Position numbers and translations under genes: made by a program
DNA from: Syncephalis fuscata
Taxonomy: Eukaryota; Zoopagomycota; Zoopagomycetes; Zoopagales; Piptocephalidaceae
Length of the DNA stretch: 64,000 bases
NCBI GenBank assembly: GCA_025786725.1
Contig: JAHLTZ010000016.1
Coordinates: forward strand, 477,154-541,153
Direction of reading: 5' to 3'
The notes under the pieces: generated by a model
Seen by the model: the letters and a program-made list of their open reading frames with translations, nothing else
What the model was told of the DNA's origin: nothing
Database searches by the model: none
In this document: in pieces, positions 47,825 through 58,251 of the stretch
How the letters are laid out: the number at the start of each line of letters is the position of its first letter
Numbering within the stretch: the stretch's first letter is position 1

Positions 47825-48273
47825 ATGTGTTTGCGTGGATTCGCGACAATCGCTTGATAAAATCAACTATAGACCAATCGCCAGGCTTTTTCTACACTTG
47901 GTTGTTTGGCCAGTGTGTTTGCAAACATTATTTTTAATAAAATGAACACTCGCTAAGTGTTATTCTTTTTATCTTTTGTAGTTTTCATTTGTAACTATTT
48001 ATCAGTCAATATCAATTATTATGCATTACTAATTGTTTATAATTGAATACTAATTAGACACATAATTACTATCAATGTCTTTTAACTGCTTATTTCAATT
48101 CATCCAATACATACACACATATAACACTAGCTAACATTATTAGCCAGTAGTCTCACGTCGTAAACTAGAAAATACACTATCTCAGCAATACCCAATTTTA
48201 ATAATTTCAGGAATGCATAGAACACGATCGCACACGAGCAAATAGGACGAGTTCTGCTAAATGCAAAGCTACT
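47825..48273. other. Intergenic region between convergent genes
   Basis: 3' flanks of cytochrome c (+) and eS7 (-). AATAAA lies about 110 bases after the cytochrome c stop. Nothing else is seen. Confidence 0.5.
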
Positions 48274-49175
48274 TTACTCCAGTTGTTGGACTGGGAATTC
48301 GAACTTGACATCCTTGCCGGTAAGCTTCTTGTACACGACAGAGAAGGTGTCCAACTTGTATTCAAGAGCGGTGGCGTCTTTCTTGTCAAGGAAGCTATTA
48401 TTAATAAAGCAATGGGTTAGTATTTGTAGCGTGCAGTTGTTCTCTCCTCTTTTAATATCATTTCTTTATAATTTGTACACCATGTCTATTTACTTACACC
48501 TTGATCAATTTGCTGCCATCAACCTTGACGCGAGTACGACGACCAACAATCTCAGTTGGGTAGACGAGATCCTCAAGGATCTTCTCGTGAACAGAGGTAA
48601 GCGTGCGGCTGCGTGGGCGCTTCTGTTGGACGCGAGCAGTGCGTGTTGGCTTGGCAAGAATGCGGCGTTGGGCAACAAAGACAATATGGCGGTCCGAGAA
48701 CTTCTTCTCCAACTCGCGGGTAAGGCGCTGCTGGACCTTGTGGAATTGCTTCAACTGTGGCACAGGAATGAAGACAGCGATGGCCTTCTTACCGTGACCA
48801 AGGTCGATCTAATAATAAAACAGTTTGATTAGTAAAATAATTATATAATACTACTATTGCCATAGTAGACACACACACACACGTCCGTATCAACATAATC
48901 ATTATAATATATTTATATCCGCAATAAATAAAATTATGACTATAATCTGATCTATTGTCATATTATGCTGCTATTGACGTAATATTTGTACCCTTTATGC
49001 CATTATTATTATAAATACTTACTTCCTTGGCAGAGGCAATGCGCAATGGGCGGAGGTCCTTCTTGATCTCGGCAACGTTGTTTTCCAAGTCGATGAAGGC
49101 TTGGGCAACTTGCAATTCGACTTCGGTGGCTGGAGCAGCACCTTCAGGCTTGAGAATCTTGTTAACAGCGGACAT
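48274..49175 (-). CDS. RPS7: 40S ribosomal protein eS7
   Basis: Three coding exons on the minus strand: 49023-49175, 48498-48808 and 48274-48394, giving 194 aa, close to the usual length. Landmarks: [13 protein letters not shown], then [20 protein letters not shown], then [19 protein letters not shown], then [19 protein letters not shown], then [19 protein letters not shown], and the C-terminal [14 protein letters not shown]. It is a structural component of the small subunit, needed for late 18S rRNA maturation. Splice joins are exact. A further intron probably lies in the 5' leader (separate entry), a frequent feature of ribosomal protein genes. Confidence 0.98.
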
Positions 49176-49196
49176 GTTGTCACTAGCTAGTCGCGT

Positions 49197-49737
49197 CTGT
49201 TAATATTGTAATAAATAAATGTATCAATAATTTGTCTCTTTGCAGTTCAGTGCATTCATGCTGGATTCATTGCTTAATAGCCATAATCGTTTAATGGCAC
49301 ACGCGTAACAGCAACAGCAGCAGTTTTATATACAGTCTACAATAAAGGAATACCCAAAGCTGCTTATATTACTACGCGATTCACATTCAAGCAGTAGCAT
49401 TGCTATTATAGCATGATTCCATGCATGTCCCGCATCAACTCTATTATCTCGTAGTAGTAGCCAATATACCAATATAATAAATATCCATCCATCCATCCAT
49501 CCATCTATAAGCATAACACGTATCTAGAGGCTTATTGCTAGTAATATCTAGTAATAGTAGAGTGGATAAAGACATTCGTCTTGTTGGCCGCTGTATTCAT
49601 TCATTCATCCATTCATTTAATATCTATTCATCCATTCATCCATCCATCTATTATAGACCTAGACTACGACTGTATATACTGCTACAATGCACGCGTGCTG
49701 CATCGATGTTTATAAATTGCTCCTGGCTGCTACTTAC
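49197..49737 (-). other. Probable 5'-UTR intron of eS7
   Basis: On the minus strand a consensus donor GTAAGT (complement of 49732-49737) and an acceptor ATTAACAG (ending at 49197) flank 541 nt. The ATG lies 21 nt downstream of the acceptor. A pyrimidine-rich stretch (CTCCCTCCTCTTCC on the minus strand, near 49790) lies just upstream of the leader exon. Confidence 0.55.
49483..49505 (+). repeat. (ATCC)n microsatellite
   Basis: About five and a half ATCC units inside the proposed eS7 leader intron. Related CATT/CATC words recur at about 49595-49650. Confidence 0.85.
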
Positions 49738-50357
49738 GTTCGTACACCGTGTGGATGTTAAATCGTCCACCACTTTCGGCTTTTGGAAGAGGAGGGAGCC
49801 ACTAGGCGGAGCGCTTGCTGATGAGGCAGTTTTGGTGACATTCGACCACCAAACAGCCATTCTCCACCACTCACCTCTTCACTCACTCGCACACAACACA
49901 CAACACACACCACTATATTACATACTTTTCAAACAGTATTTGATTTCTGTATAATAATATAGCTACTGCGTTGTTTAATAAATATGCTGAACTGTTTGTA
50001 TGGTAATAAAAATATTGGCTATATTTATTAGTAATATATTGAAATGGTCTATCGTTAATTAAGTATTAACATGATATATAATAGTATGAATAACTAAGTG
50101 ATCTATTCAGTTGGTATTGCGGCCATTATTCGTAATAGCCAGCGTATTTTATAGCTATATTATTGTACAGATAGGCTTTAAACATACTAATAAAGATAAT
50201 TATAGATCATTTACACTGTTTAATAAAATAGCACTGTCACATCAACAATAGACACGTCTCCATATCAACGCACTGTTCGTATCCTGGTTTTGCCAATATT
50301 TGTACTTCTTATTTACTGCTAACGTTTTCAATTCCAAAGTTTCGTACCATCATCACC

Positions 50358-51010
50358 ATGACTGAATTACCCGACTACTATAATGTGCTGGACGTGCCAC
50401 GAACAGCCACTGCAGAGGATATTCGGCGTGCGTACCAACGGAAGGCACTTGAATGCCATCCAGACCGTAACAATCAGTCCCGGGCTTCGACGGTCCAATT
50501 CCAGCAACTGGCCGATGCCTACTATGTACTCGGTGACGAAAGCGTCGTCGAGCATATGATATCGCCACGCGCACACATCGGCCGTATACACAGCACAGGC
50601 ATGCTGACGCCGAGAATGTCTTCGATGATGCTTTTGAGGAACTACTTCGACCAGAAGTGGCTGACCCCGGCTGGTTTTGGTGGCTAGTTGGCGGTATTGG
50701 TGGATTTTTAATTGGGTTCATTATTGCCAATATATTCGGAGCACTTATGGTAAACTGATTATCAATTACTTTGTTTAGTATCTCTAGCGATAATGACACT
50801 AATGCATCTGTTAATAGGGCGCTTATTTCGGTAGTAAGCTAGGTCGTATTCGTGACAATAAAGGTAGGTTGGTTGATATGTAGGCCGGCGTACACACTGT
50901 TTATTTTACCGATACGAGCAGGTGTTCCTGTGGCCCAAGTATTTAATCGCATGACGCATGATCAAAAATTTCGTATTTTGCAAAGACTTGCTGCTCGTTT
51001 GATATCGTAA
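50358..51010 (+). CDS. J-domain protein 1 with glycine-zipper membrane segment (frame break)
   Basis: Exons: 50358-50749, 50818-50863 and 50922-51010. The J-domain starts YYNVLDVPRTATAEDIRRAY and has the HPD motif in ECHPDRN. The first frame ends in unrelated sequence after YYVLGDE, whereas the -1 frame continues as KRRRAYD and onward through ENVFDDAFEELLRPEV. Then come PGWFWWLVGG and the glycine-rich membrane segment GGIGGFLIGFIIANIFGALM. A single missing base near GAAAG (50538-50542) explains this. The second exon (46 nt, GAYFGSKLGRIRDNKG) and third exon (VPVAQVFNRMTH...) match the layout of J-domain gene 2 at 61149. J-proteins stimulate Hsp70; membrane anchoring suggests recruitment of Hsp70 to an organelle surface. 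Confidence 0.85.
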
Positions 51011-51595
51011 CAAGTAGCTAAAGAAGACATTGATAGCAAGTTCCGTTGTGCTATGTGTGTAAATATAACATCAAGCAGCAGCCAGACAAACAGCTTATGT
51101 CGTCAAATGTGCTAAGCACAATAAAGTACAAGTTTCTCTGCAAAGTGTTACGGTTTTATGAAATTAGAATAAGTTTTAACAAAAAGTAACGATTAATTAA
51201 TAATGCAAATTTGGTAAATTATAAAACACTTATTATCAAATCATAATATATTTGTTAAATTGTATAGCTTAATTTTTGTTCATTGTAACATTTAATTGTT
51301 TAGATGTCTTGTACTTGAAGTTTTATGCACGTTAAATTTACTATCTTTAATTGACTGTCCTGATGACATGGTACGTTTTCGTGTTGAGCCACAGTGGTAG
51401 ACTAGAATATTTGATGTAATAATCCTATTGCTAATATTAATATAGTTTTGGTGAATTAGACTCAATTACTTATTAATCCACAAGAAAACATATCTGAATA
51501 TAATTTGCCTACGTCAAACAATATAAATATTGCACAAACCATATTGCACAGCACTACAAAGCACATAGTTGAATGCCTTTATGTGCCAGTTCTTT
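51011..51595. other. Intergenic region
   Basis: AT-rich, no gene supported. Confidence 0.4.
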
Positions 51596-52531
51596 TCATG
51601 CGTTAGATCCAAATGTCCAATAATAGCTATACAATATATAGCTGAATATTGGCGAAAATAAAGCGTTGACAGGTGTGATACCACCAAACCAGTACAAAGG
51701 TACCGAGTAAACGTAGTAAGCAGCACAGCCTCCTTTTGCACTGGTGGTAGTATAGATTGATGATATAGCCAAAGGCATAAATACCAATTGCGGCAATATA
51801 AGTAAAATACCCACAATTAGAACCCAACGCTTTTGTAAAAAAAACAATGTGTGCTTTTTGAAGCACAATTGTGTTGTTGCTTACGCTTGAACACGCAGGT
51901 GTTGCAACCATATACCAAGCAAATTGTCTGAAGTTGATCTGATTAAACAAGTATAAATATACAACTAATCTCCAAGCAGTGCCAAGTAAAGTGGAAACTA
52001 GGCAGCACTATTTAGAAAGTAGGCGTGGCTGCCTCTTGACCATTTGAATGGGTGTTACAAGTCTTTGTGTAAATACAACTGAGAAAATAGTATTAAAGGA
52101 TATTTGTAAATAGATTCCAACTATCCGATCTCTAGTAGCGCGTATATCATCTGGTATTTCTGTTGCAAATTCGTAAATGCACAGTTCGCCAGATGGATGT
52201 AGTGGAATGTTCCAAAACGTTGTAGGGTTTTTCATCCAGTTCAGGTTGTTATGGCTAAAGTTTTAAATGTTGATCATGACTGCAGCATATATGATATATG
52301 TGCAAATATTTTATAAAAATAAAAGTAGACTAATTGGAAAAGATAGGGCCAACATTCTGATATCAAGTGTACATTGTAAAAGGACAGTGCAACGCTGAAT
52401 GAGTAAAAGTATGGTTGTACATCATACTTAATAAACCCGTATGCCTGCATGTAGTACGCGCATGCAAGTAAAAGGCGTTGGTGGACGTCATGTTTTCTGC
52501 TGAATGTTAGAACCAAACTTTTTACAATCAT
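51596..52531 (-). CDS. Multi-span membrane protein, exon structure unresolved (possibly degenerate)
   Basis: Minus-strand segments read like a polytopic membrane protein: 52235-52008 (WNIPLHPSGELCIYEF, DDIRATRDRIVGIYLQ, FNTIFSVVFTQRL), then about 52000-51894 (TLLGTAWRLVVYLYLF, FAWYMVATPACSS), then, after a consensus 55-nt intron, RWVLIVGILLILPQLVFMPL and CAAYYVYSVPLYWFGGITPV up to 51596. A TAG at 52008-52010 interrupts the continuous frame, but a 51-nt in-frame intron (GTAACA...AATAG) could remove it. An upstream ORF (52531-52274) is also helix-rich but I cannot join it in frame. A further fragment at 53010-52786 may belong too. The family is not recognised; seven-span receptor-like proteins are one option. 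It is either an intact gene with short introns or a recent pseudogene. Confidence 0.45.
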
Positions 52532-53906
52532 TGGCTTGGACCGCTACAACGGTTCTACACATGTTGGTTGGTTACACACGGACCAGCAAGATTCTTTTTG
52601 CGCAAATGAAAATACAATAGCTTTTTCAACTACTATGTTGCTATCAGTAGACTAAGACTTTCGTAATAACATAAATGATGAGTTGAGTAAAATGCTCAAG
52701 GTAATTGGGCTGCTTTTAAAAATTTATAATTTACAAGTATAAATAGATGGACACAATAAAAGGCAAAAATGCCTACTACAGTACATCAACGCCTTGAAAT
52801 TTCAAACAAACGCATGGAAAGTAGCATAAAACAATGTAAATGCACGAGACAGGGCGTGCCAAGTATCAAATTTACAGATGACGCAAATATAAGATAATGC
52901 CATAAAGTTTGTCTGCATGCCATGCTGTCACGGTCCAAGTTGAAGAATAGTTTGCAACTATTCATTGTCGTTAATTTTTCGATACCAGTATGAATAGTTA
53001 TAAAAACCAACTAATAAAATATACAGTGATTTTGTATTAAATAGTGTTTTTAAAGCATAATAACGTTTTACAGATAGCTTCAATTCCTCGATGTACATTA
53101 TGTTTTGGTCAATTTATTTATTCGCAACATTCATGTTATGTATTAGAAGAAACCAATTAAAAACAATTTTTTACATTAACATTCCATGGCCTTTAGTTGC
53201 TTTAATACGTGTGTTTGTACCATTGCTATAGACATATGTTTACGCTACTATAAGACACATAGTCAGTAGCAATGTACAATATTATTATTTCCAAACAATA
53301 TGCTATGACATTCTAAAAATTATTCGTGGCTTATTACAATTTACAACTTTAACTATTTCTAATTTGTAATAAGCCATTAACAAAATACCAAAATATTATA
53401 AACTAACGTTTTGCTATTAATAATATATTTGCACCCACATTTAAACTGTCATAATCCAAAGTTGGCTATAAACGCTATACTTATCCACAGTCGTTAAGTG
53501 ACTAATTTCAGCCTGTGTTTTTATTTTGCACAGCAACAAACCAGAATATTCTGCATAACAATTTAGTATAGTTGCAAATAAAGCATTATCTAAATACTTA
53601 ATTATGGTTGCTGTATGTCATTTAGATTTTTATTAAAATAAGCAGTTTACTTGCATCTATAATAGCTTATAGCTATTTTAAATAATAATCTTGAATAGAT
53701 TCATGAAGTCGTGTAGTACAAATAAACCAATATTTAGTTTGATAAGCCAATATTTTTAAGTCTAGTTACTGACTTGTAACATCTAATTTTATTTAAATTG
53801 CGGGAGCTATTGTGCTTTGACTCTTACATTTTTATTCACTCATTTTACCCCTTAGCACCTTTAGACACAGTTCAACATTCATCCATTACTATAGCATGTG
53901 TAATAC
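52532..53906. other. Intergenic region up to the retrotransposon
   Basis: AT-rich. Apart from the possible membrane-protein fragment on the minus strand at 52786-53010 (CRQTLWHYLIFASSVNLILG), nothing is recognised. Confidence 0.35.
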
Positions 53907-54250
53907 TGTGGTAGTTGTTCGTCTCCACGATTTATTGGGAGGCTCATCCTGAAAAGGATTTAAGTGTACGCTTAAAGTGAGAACTAAGATAGTAATTAAC
54001 ACGACACCTCAACTCTGAGATGTATACGATCACACGAATAGACTCGACAAGTACTCGGACTTGCTTTAAAATAAACGACTAAATATAACTTAAACGTGAA
54101 CTGCTCCTTGTTCTTTTTTTTATTTAATTATACGCGCACTATTCATCTTATTTATATTAAAAGCGCGCCATGCTTAGAGTGGCAAAGCCGAGCTATGTGT
54201 TCATCAGCTAAAATTAGTAAAATTGGCACCAGCACATTTCCTTTACCACA
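53907..54250 (-). repeat. 3' LTR of the Ty3/gypsy element
   Basis: 344 bp with TGTGGTA...TACCACA ends. It is identical to the other LTR except for a longer T-run near 54114-54121 and one extra T. It lies 26 bases from the pol stop codon. Confidence 0.95.
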
Positions 54251-54276
54251 ACCGCGGGACCCTGTTGGAAGTTACT

Positions 54277-57200
54277 TCATTGACTTCCAGATGTAGCCGT
54301 CATAATCGGCGCATAATATCGCTTTATGCGATTACCGGAAATTGTGCTTCGCATCCGCGTACCATCAAGCTCAGTCAACTCATATACTCCCTTGTTGGGT
54401 CTACCAACCACTATATATGGTCCCATCCATCTTGGAGTAAGTTTAGCATCCGTCTTACGTATGGGTCTATTATCTCGAAGTAATACCATCTCTCCTATCT
54501 TAACAGGTCCCTTCCTAACATTCTGCTTCTTGTCGTAATACATCTTATTATTCATCCTAGACTTATCTAACTTCACTCCTGCTTCCTCCCTATCCCATGC
54601 GGTTGATAATAATTGTCTAGCCCGCATACTTAATAATTCCTCAGTCGTCATTTCTTTCTTCCACTGTAAGGTAAGCCAAGTTTCTTCATCTATGTCAAAC
54701 GGCAACACACAATCTTGTCCGTATACCAGCTGATATGGGCTCCGCTGAGTTGTACGCTTAGTGGTAATTCTGTCGGCCCACAACACAGCGTGCAAATACT
54801 TAGGCCAGTTTGCGTAATCTTCTCCTACTATTTTTACCAGTCCACCCATTAGTTCCTGATGTCCTCGTTCAATCATTCCATTTGCTTGGGGGTGATAGGC
54901 TGTTGTGAAGTTAATGCGAATTCCGTCCTTAACAGCTACATGACGTATCAACAGTCCATAAAGTTCACCTCGATCTGCTACTACCTCACTAGGTATACCG
55001 AACCGACATATAACATCTTCATATAAAAATTTGTATGCTTCTACCGCGTTATTTTTACACAGCGCTCTGGCTTCTACCCATCCACTGAAGTCGTCCCTGG
55101 CCACTGCTAAATATATTTCACCCGTCGTGGCTTCTGGAAGTCTAACTAAATCGAATCCAATGCGTTTGAACAATGTAGACCCAATAAACGGTTTTAGCTC
55201 TTCTACTTGTCCTTTCCTTTGCGTACGCTGACATATGTCACATCTTTTCACCACTTCTTTGCAAGTGTTGTACATCCCGTACCAATAAAATCGATCACTG
55301 CACAACCTATATGTTGCTTCTACTCCTCTATGGGCAAATGGATGTCCATCGTGCACCATCGTTGTCACACGCAATTGTTCTTCTTCTTCATCTATGACTC
55401 GCTTAGGCATTCCTGTCTTCGCTCGCCGAAATAATAATCCATCGCTAATAAAAAACTTCTTCAACTGAGTTCTAATCCTCTTCTTGTTGCTATCATTACA
55501 GTCGTTGTGCATGCAACCATGCTCGAGAAAATACAATAAATAATAATAGGGCGACCTAGCTGTCATTTTATCAGTATTAACTTGTTTGACACTAGTCACT
55601 CCAAATAATTCATCACCGCTGACGTCCTCGATGTGATAGTTCCATAACACCTTGTCATCTTCATCATCTTCATCTGTCAACATTTCTTGTCCCATGTCAA
55701 CACGACTAAGCGCATCAGCTACTACGTTCTTATCACCCGGAATATGACGTATTTCATAATCAAATAACGAAAGGTAAGCTACCCATCGACTTGCTGCATC
55801 ATTAGGTAAATCAGGCTTTCTCAGCATACCGATGACAGGTCTAGCGTCTGTCTCAATGATAAATTTCACACCATGCACATATTTCCTCATTTTCTTCACC
55901 ATCTGATATAAACCGAATAATTCTCGTTTGACTTGTGCATATTGTCTCTGCGCACTGTTAAATAAACAACTGTCATACCGCACAGCATACTTCACTCCTT
56001 CTTCATCGCATTGTCCCAACACAGCGCCAGCACCAACAGGACTAGCATCTACTGTTAAGATAAGTGGTCGATTGTCGTCACCATACACCGGCGGTCGTAT
56101 GACTGGTCTTTCACTAATACTTCGTTTTAGCGCATCGAATGCTCGTTGTTGTTCACCTTTCCAGTGAAATACTACTTTCTTCTTCTGTAGATAATACAAT
56201 GGCTCGGCGATCGTAGAGAAGTGAGGAATAAGCACTCGGTAGAATGCACAACAGGCCACAAATGCTCGTACTTGCTTCTTATCGACTGGTGTTGGCCATT
56301 GCGTAATCTTAACCGTCTTATCCGGAGTTACAGTTCTTCCTAGTTGGGTACACTGGTAACCTAACACTTCCACCTCATCCATACCAAATCTGCATTTCTT
56401 TCCACTGACTGTTATTCCCGCCTTACTCAAAGCCTTTAACACTTTTACTACGTCAGCTACATGATCAAACACAAACGCTCTCACTCCTGGCAATACAATA
56501 CTTTCATTCTTCTCCACCGATCCTTTAACTATCCCGTCGTCCACGAATATGCCTACTGTATGCGGCATATACTCACTCAGTATCTTATTTACGATCCGCT
56601 GAAACACTCCGACACTATTACACCAACCCATCGGTAACCGTGTCATCCTCACCAGTCCAATCGGCGTCATCAATGAGAATATATCACGATCACGATTGTC
56701 GACAGGGATTTGATCGTAACCGGAATATAGATCAAACGTAGATATAATAGATCTACCTGACACGTCTTCAGTAAGTTCTTCTGACAGCGGCGGTGCATTG
56801 GCATTCTTGATACTAACAGAATTGGCTTGTTGTAGGTCTTGTATGAATCGTAACTTAGATCCATCTTTCTTAGCAATCACAAACCAGCGATTACTATAAG
56901 CACCAGTACTTGGCTCAATAATTCCGCTATTCATCTTTTCCCGCAATAACTCTACTACTCTACTGAATGTTGCTCTTGGTATCGGGATCGAAGCTTGCGT
57001 CCATGGCACATGCGGTACAGTTGGTATTCTTACAGGTGGTTCTATTTCCGCCTTAAGCTTACCCATCTCTTCGTCGTTGAATGCAAAAACTTCGTCTACA
57101 GAGCGTAATTGCTCAATGAAGTACGCGGTCTCTTCTTCTGTTAATTGACCGTTTCCAATAATCATGTCCGCTATACGCTCGCCAGTCAATCTTGACTTGC

Positions 57201-58251
57201 TGCTCTCAGCTCGTTCTTCGTCTTCAGCTTCTTCTCCGTTTGGTACTGCCACGGCGATTGGTAACTTCTTCTTTCCGACCGGCTTGTATTTAGCGGCATA
57301 AACGGACGCAGTATTACCTGTTGTTACTGATTCACGCATGGTAATCGTACCTAACACTATTTCGTCCTCACTCTCTTCTTCTCGTAGCACCGTAACACTG
57401 TTCACATTCTTACGTTGGTCTTGCTGGCCTCTACCACTGGCTGATACCATTGTAGGAGCCGCAGGGAACTTAGCCGCGCTTCGGCCATCAGTTATGTGTA
57501 CCCACGCTCTTCCGTCTTCTCGTTTGACCTCCCATAACGCTTCTTCTAACCAAGGCATTCCAACCAACGCATCGAACGGTGCTCCATCTACAACTATTAG
57601 ATGTGCGTTTATCGTTACTCCTCCAATGGTCACTGGTACGTTGATACACATGCCTCTAGACTTAGACGCTGTACCAGAAGCATTACCCATCGACCATGCT
57701 CGCGCCGCATCCAATGGTAGACTACCAATCTGGTCATATAACTTGCCAGATATTACACTTATTTCAGCACCAGGATCGATTTGGATTTCTACCGGCTCTC
57801 CTGCCACTCGTCCCGTCACTTTAGCTGTTGGCCTAGCTACTATAGTGCCGTCTATCGTTGACAATCCGTCTACATACACCACGGCTTGTTGTACCATTGT
57901 ATCGATAGGCACCTTCTTACGACTGACCAACTCAGCCATCTTCTTTCTGGCAACAGACGATGTTGACAGGTAATCTTGTAGCGGCATCGTCACCTGCGCG
58001 CTACGTAGCAGCTTATCGACAGTGCCATCCACATCGGCTCCTTCCTCGATGACAGATCGGTATTGATGCGTGGCTGGTGGCCGCGCCTGCCTTTCCGTCA
58101 TACTACCAGCTTCACGGGTTTCTACTGGCACCGCTTCCGACGCTTGACGAGTGCCTACACGTGCCGTTTCATATTGACCTCGGCTATATGTTCTACATCC
58201 TCTACTACGATTTCTGGCTCTATAGTCGTTAACTGAACATCGCTTTCCCAA
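54277..58251 (-). CDS. Ty3/gypsy Pol polyprotein (protease-RT-RNase H-integrase)
   Basis: A 1324-codon open frame without interruption. The aspartic protease motif reads IDPGAEISVIS near residue 159, with Pro where DTGA or DSGA is usual. Reverse transcriptase has LPMGWCNSVGVFQRIV and the FVDD catalytic box near residue 570. RNase H shows LTVDASPVGAGAV near 730 and a TDARP motif. The integrase has an HHCC zinc finger (H.GHPFAHRG ... CDICQRTQ) near 960-1010. Its catalytic core follows with Asp near 1050 (RDDFSGW), Asp near 1087 (ADRGE) and Glu in ERGHQE, and a GPY/F module (RWMGPYIVVG) near 1283. The first ATG at 58251 is only a boundary of convenience; the same frame upstream carries the zinc-knuckle part of gag. 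An intact pol with near-identical LTRs suggests recent activity. Confidence 0.95.
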   Translation of the reverse strand: MGKRCSVNDYRARNRSRGCRTYSRGQYETARVGTRQASEAVPVETREAGSMTERQARPPATHQYRSVIEEGADVDGTVDKLLRSAQVTMPLQDYLSTSSVARKKMAELVSRKKVPIDTMVQQAVVYVDGLSTIDGTIVARPTAKVTGRVAGEPVEIQIDPGAEISVISGKLYDQIGSLPLDAARAWSMGNASGTASKSRGMCINVPVTIGGVTINAHLIVVDGAPFDALVGMPWLEEALWEVKREDGRAWVHITDGRSAAKFPAAPTMVSASGRGQQDQRKNVNSVTVLREEESEDEIVLGTITMRESVTTGNTASVYAAKYKPVGKKKLPIAVAVPNGEEAEDEERAESSKSRLTGERIADMIIGNGQLTEEETAYFIEQLRSVDEVFAFNDEEMGKLKAEIEPPVRIPTVPHVPWTQASIPIPRATFSRVVELLREKMNSGIIEPSTGAYSNRWFVIAKKDGSKLRFIQDLQQANSVSIKNANAPPLSEELTEDVSGRSIISTFDLYSGYDQIPVDNRDRDIFSLMTPIGLVRMTRLPMGWCNSVGVFQRIVNKILSEYMPHTVGIFVDDGIVKGSVEKNESIVLPGVRAFVFDHVADVVKVLKALSKAGITVSGKKCRFGMDEVEVLGYQCTQLGRTVTPDKTVKITQWPTPVDKKQVRAFVACCAFYRVLIPHFSTIAEPLYYLQKKKVVFHWKGEQQRAFDALKRSISERPVIRPPVYGDDNRPLILTVDASPVGAGAVLGQCDEEGVKYAVRYDSCLFNSAQRQYAQVKRELFGLYQMVKKMRKYVHGVKFIIETDARPVIGMLRKPDLPNDAASRWVAYLSLFDYEIRHIPGDKNVVADALSRVDMGQEMLTDEDDEDDKVLWNYHIEDVSGDELFGVTSVKQVNTDKMTARSPYYYLLYFLEHGCMHNDCNDSNKKRIRTQLKKFFISDGLLFRRAKTGMPKRVIDEEEEQLRVTTMVHDGHPFAHRGVEATYRLCSDRFYWYGMYNTCKEVVKRCDICQRTQRKGQVEELKPFIGSTLFKRIGFDLVRLPEATTGEIYLAVARDDFSGWVEARALCKNNAVEAYKFLYEDVICRFGIPSEVVADRGELYGLLIRHVAVKDGIRINFTTAYHPQANGMIERGHQELMGGLVKIVGEDYANWPKYLHAVLWADRITTKRTTQRSPYQLVYGQDCVLPFDIDEETWLTLQWKKEMTTEELLSMRARQLLSTAWDREEAGVKLDKSRMNNKMYYDKKQNVRKGPVKIGEMVLLRDNRPIRKTDAKLTPRWMGPYIVVGRPNKGVYELTELDGTRMRSTISGNRIKRYYAPIMTATSGSQ

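Larger units (their letters stand above)
49176..50357. other. Divergent upstream region of eS7 (-) and J-domain gene 1 (+)
   Basis: No protein gene. It contains the probable eS7 leader intron, an ATCC tetranucleotide run and CATT/CATC repeats near 49595-49650. Confidence 0.45.

Noticed and set aside
48305..48832. Plus-strand 175-codon ORF
   Set aside because: It is antisense to the eS7 coding exons, which match the ribosomal protein precisely.
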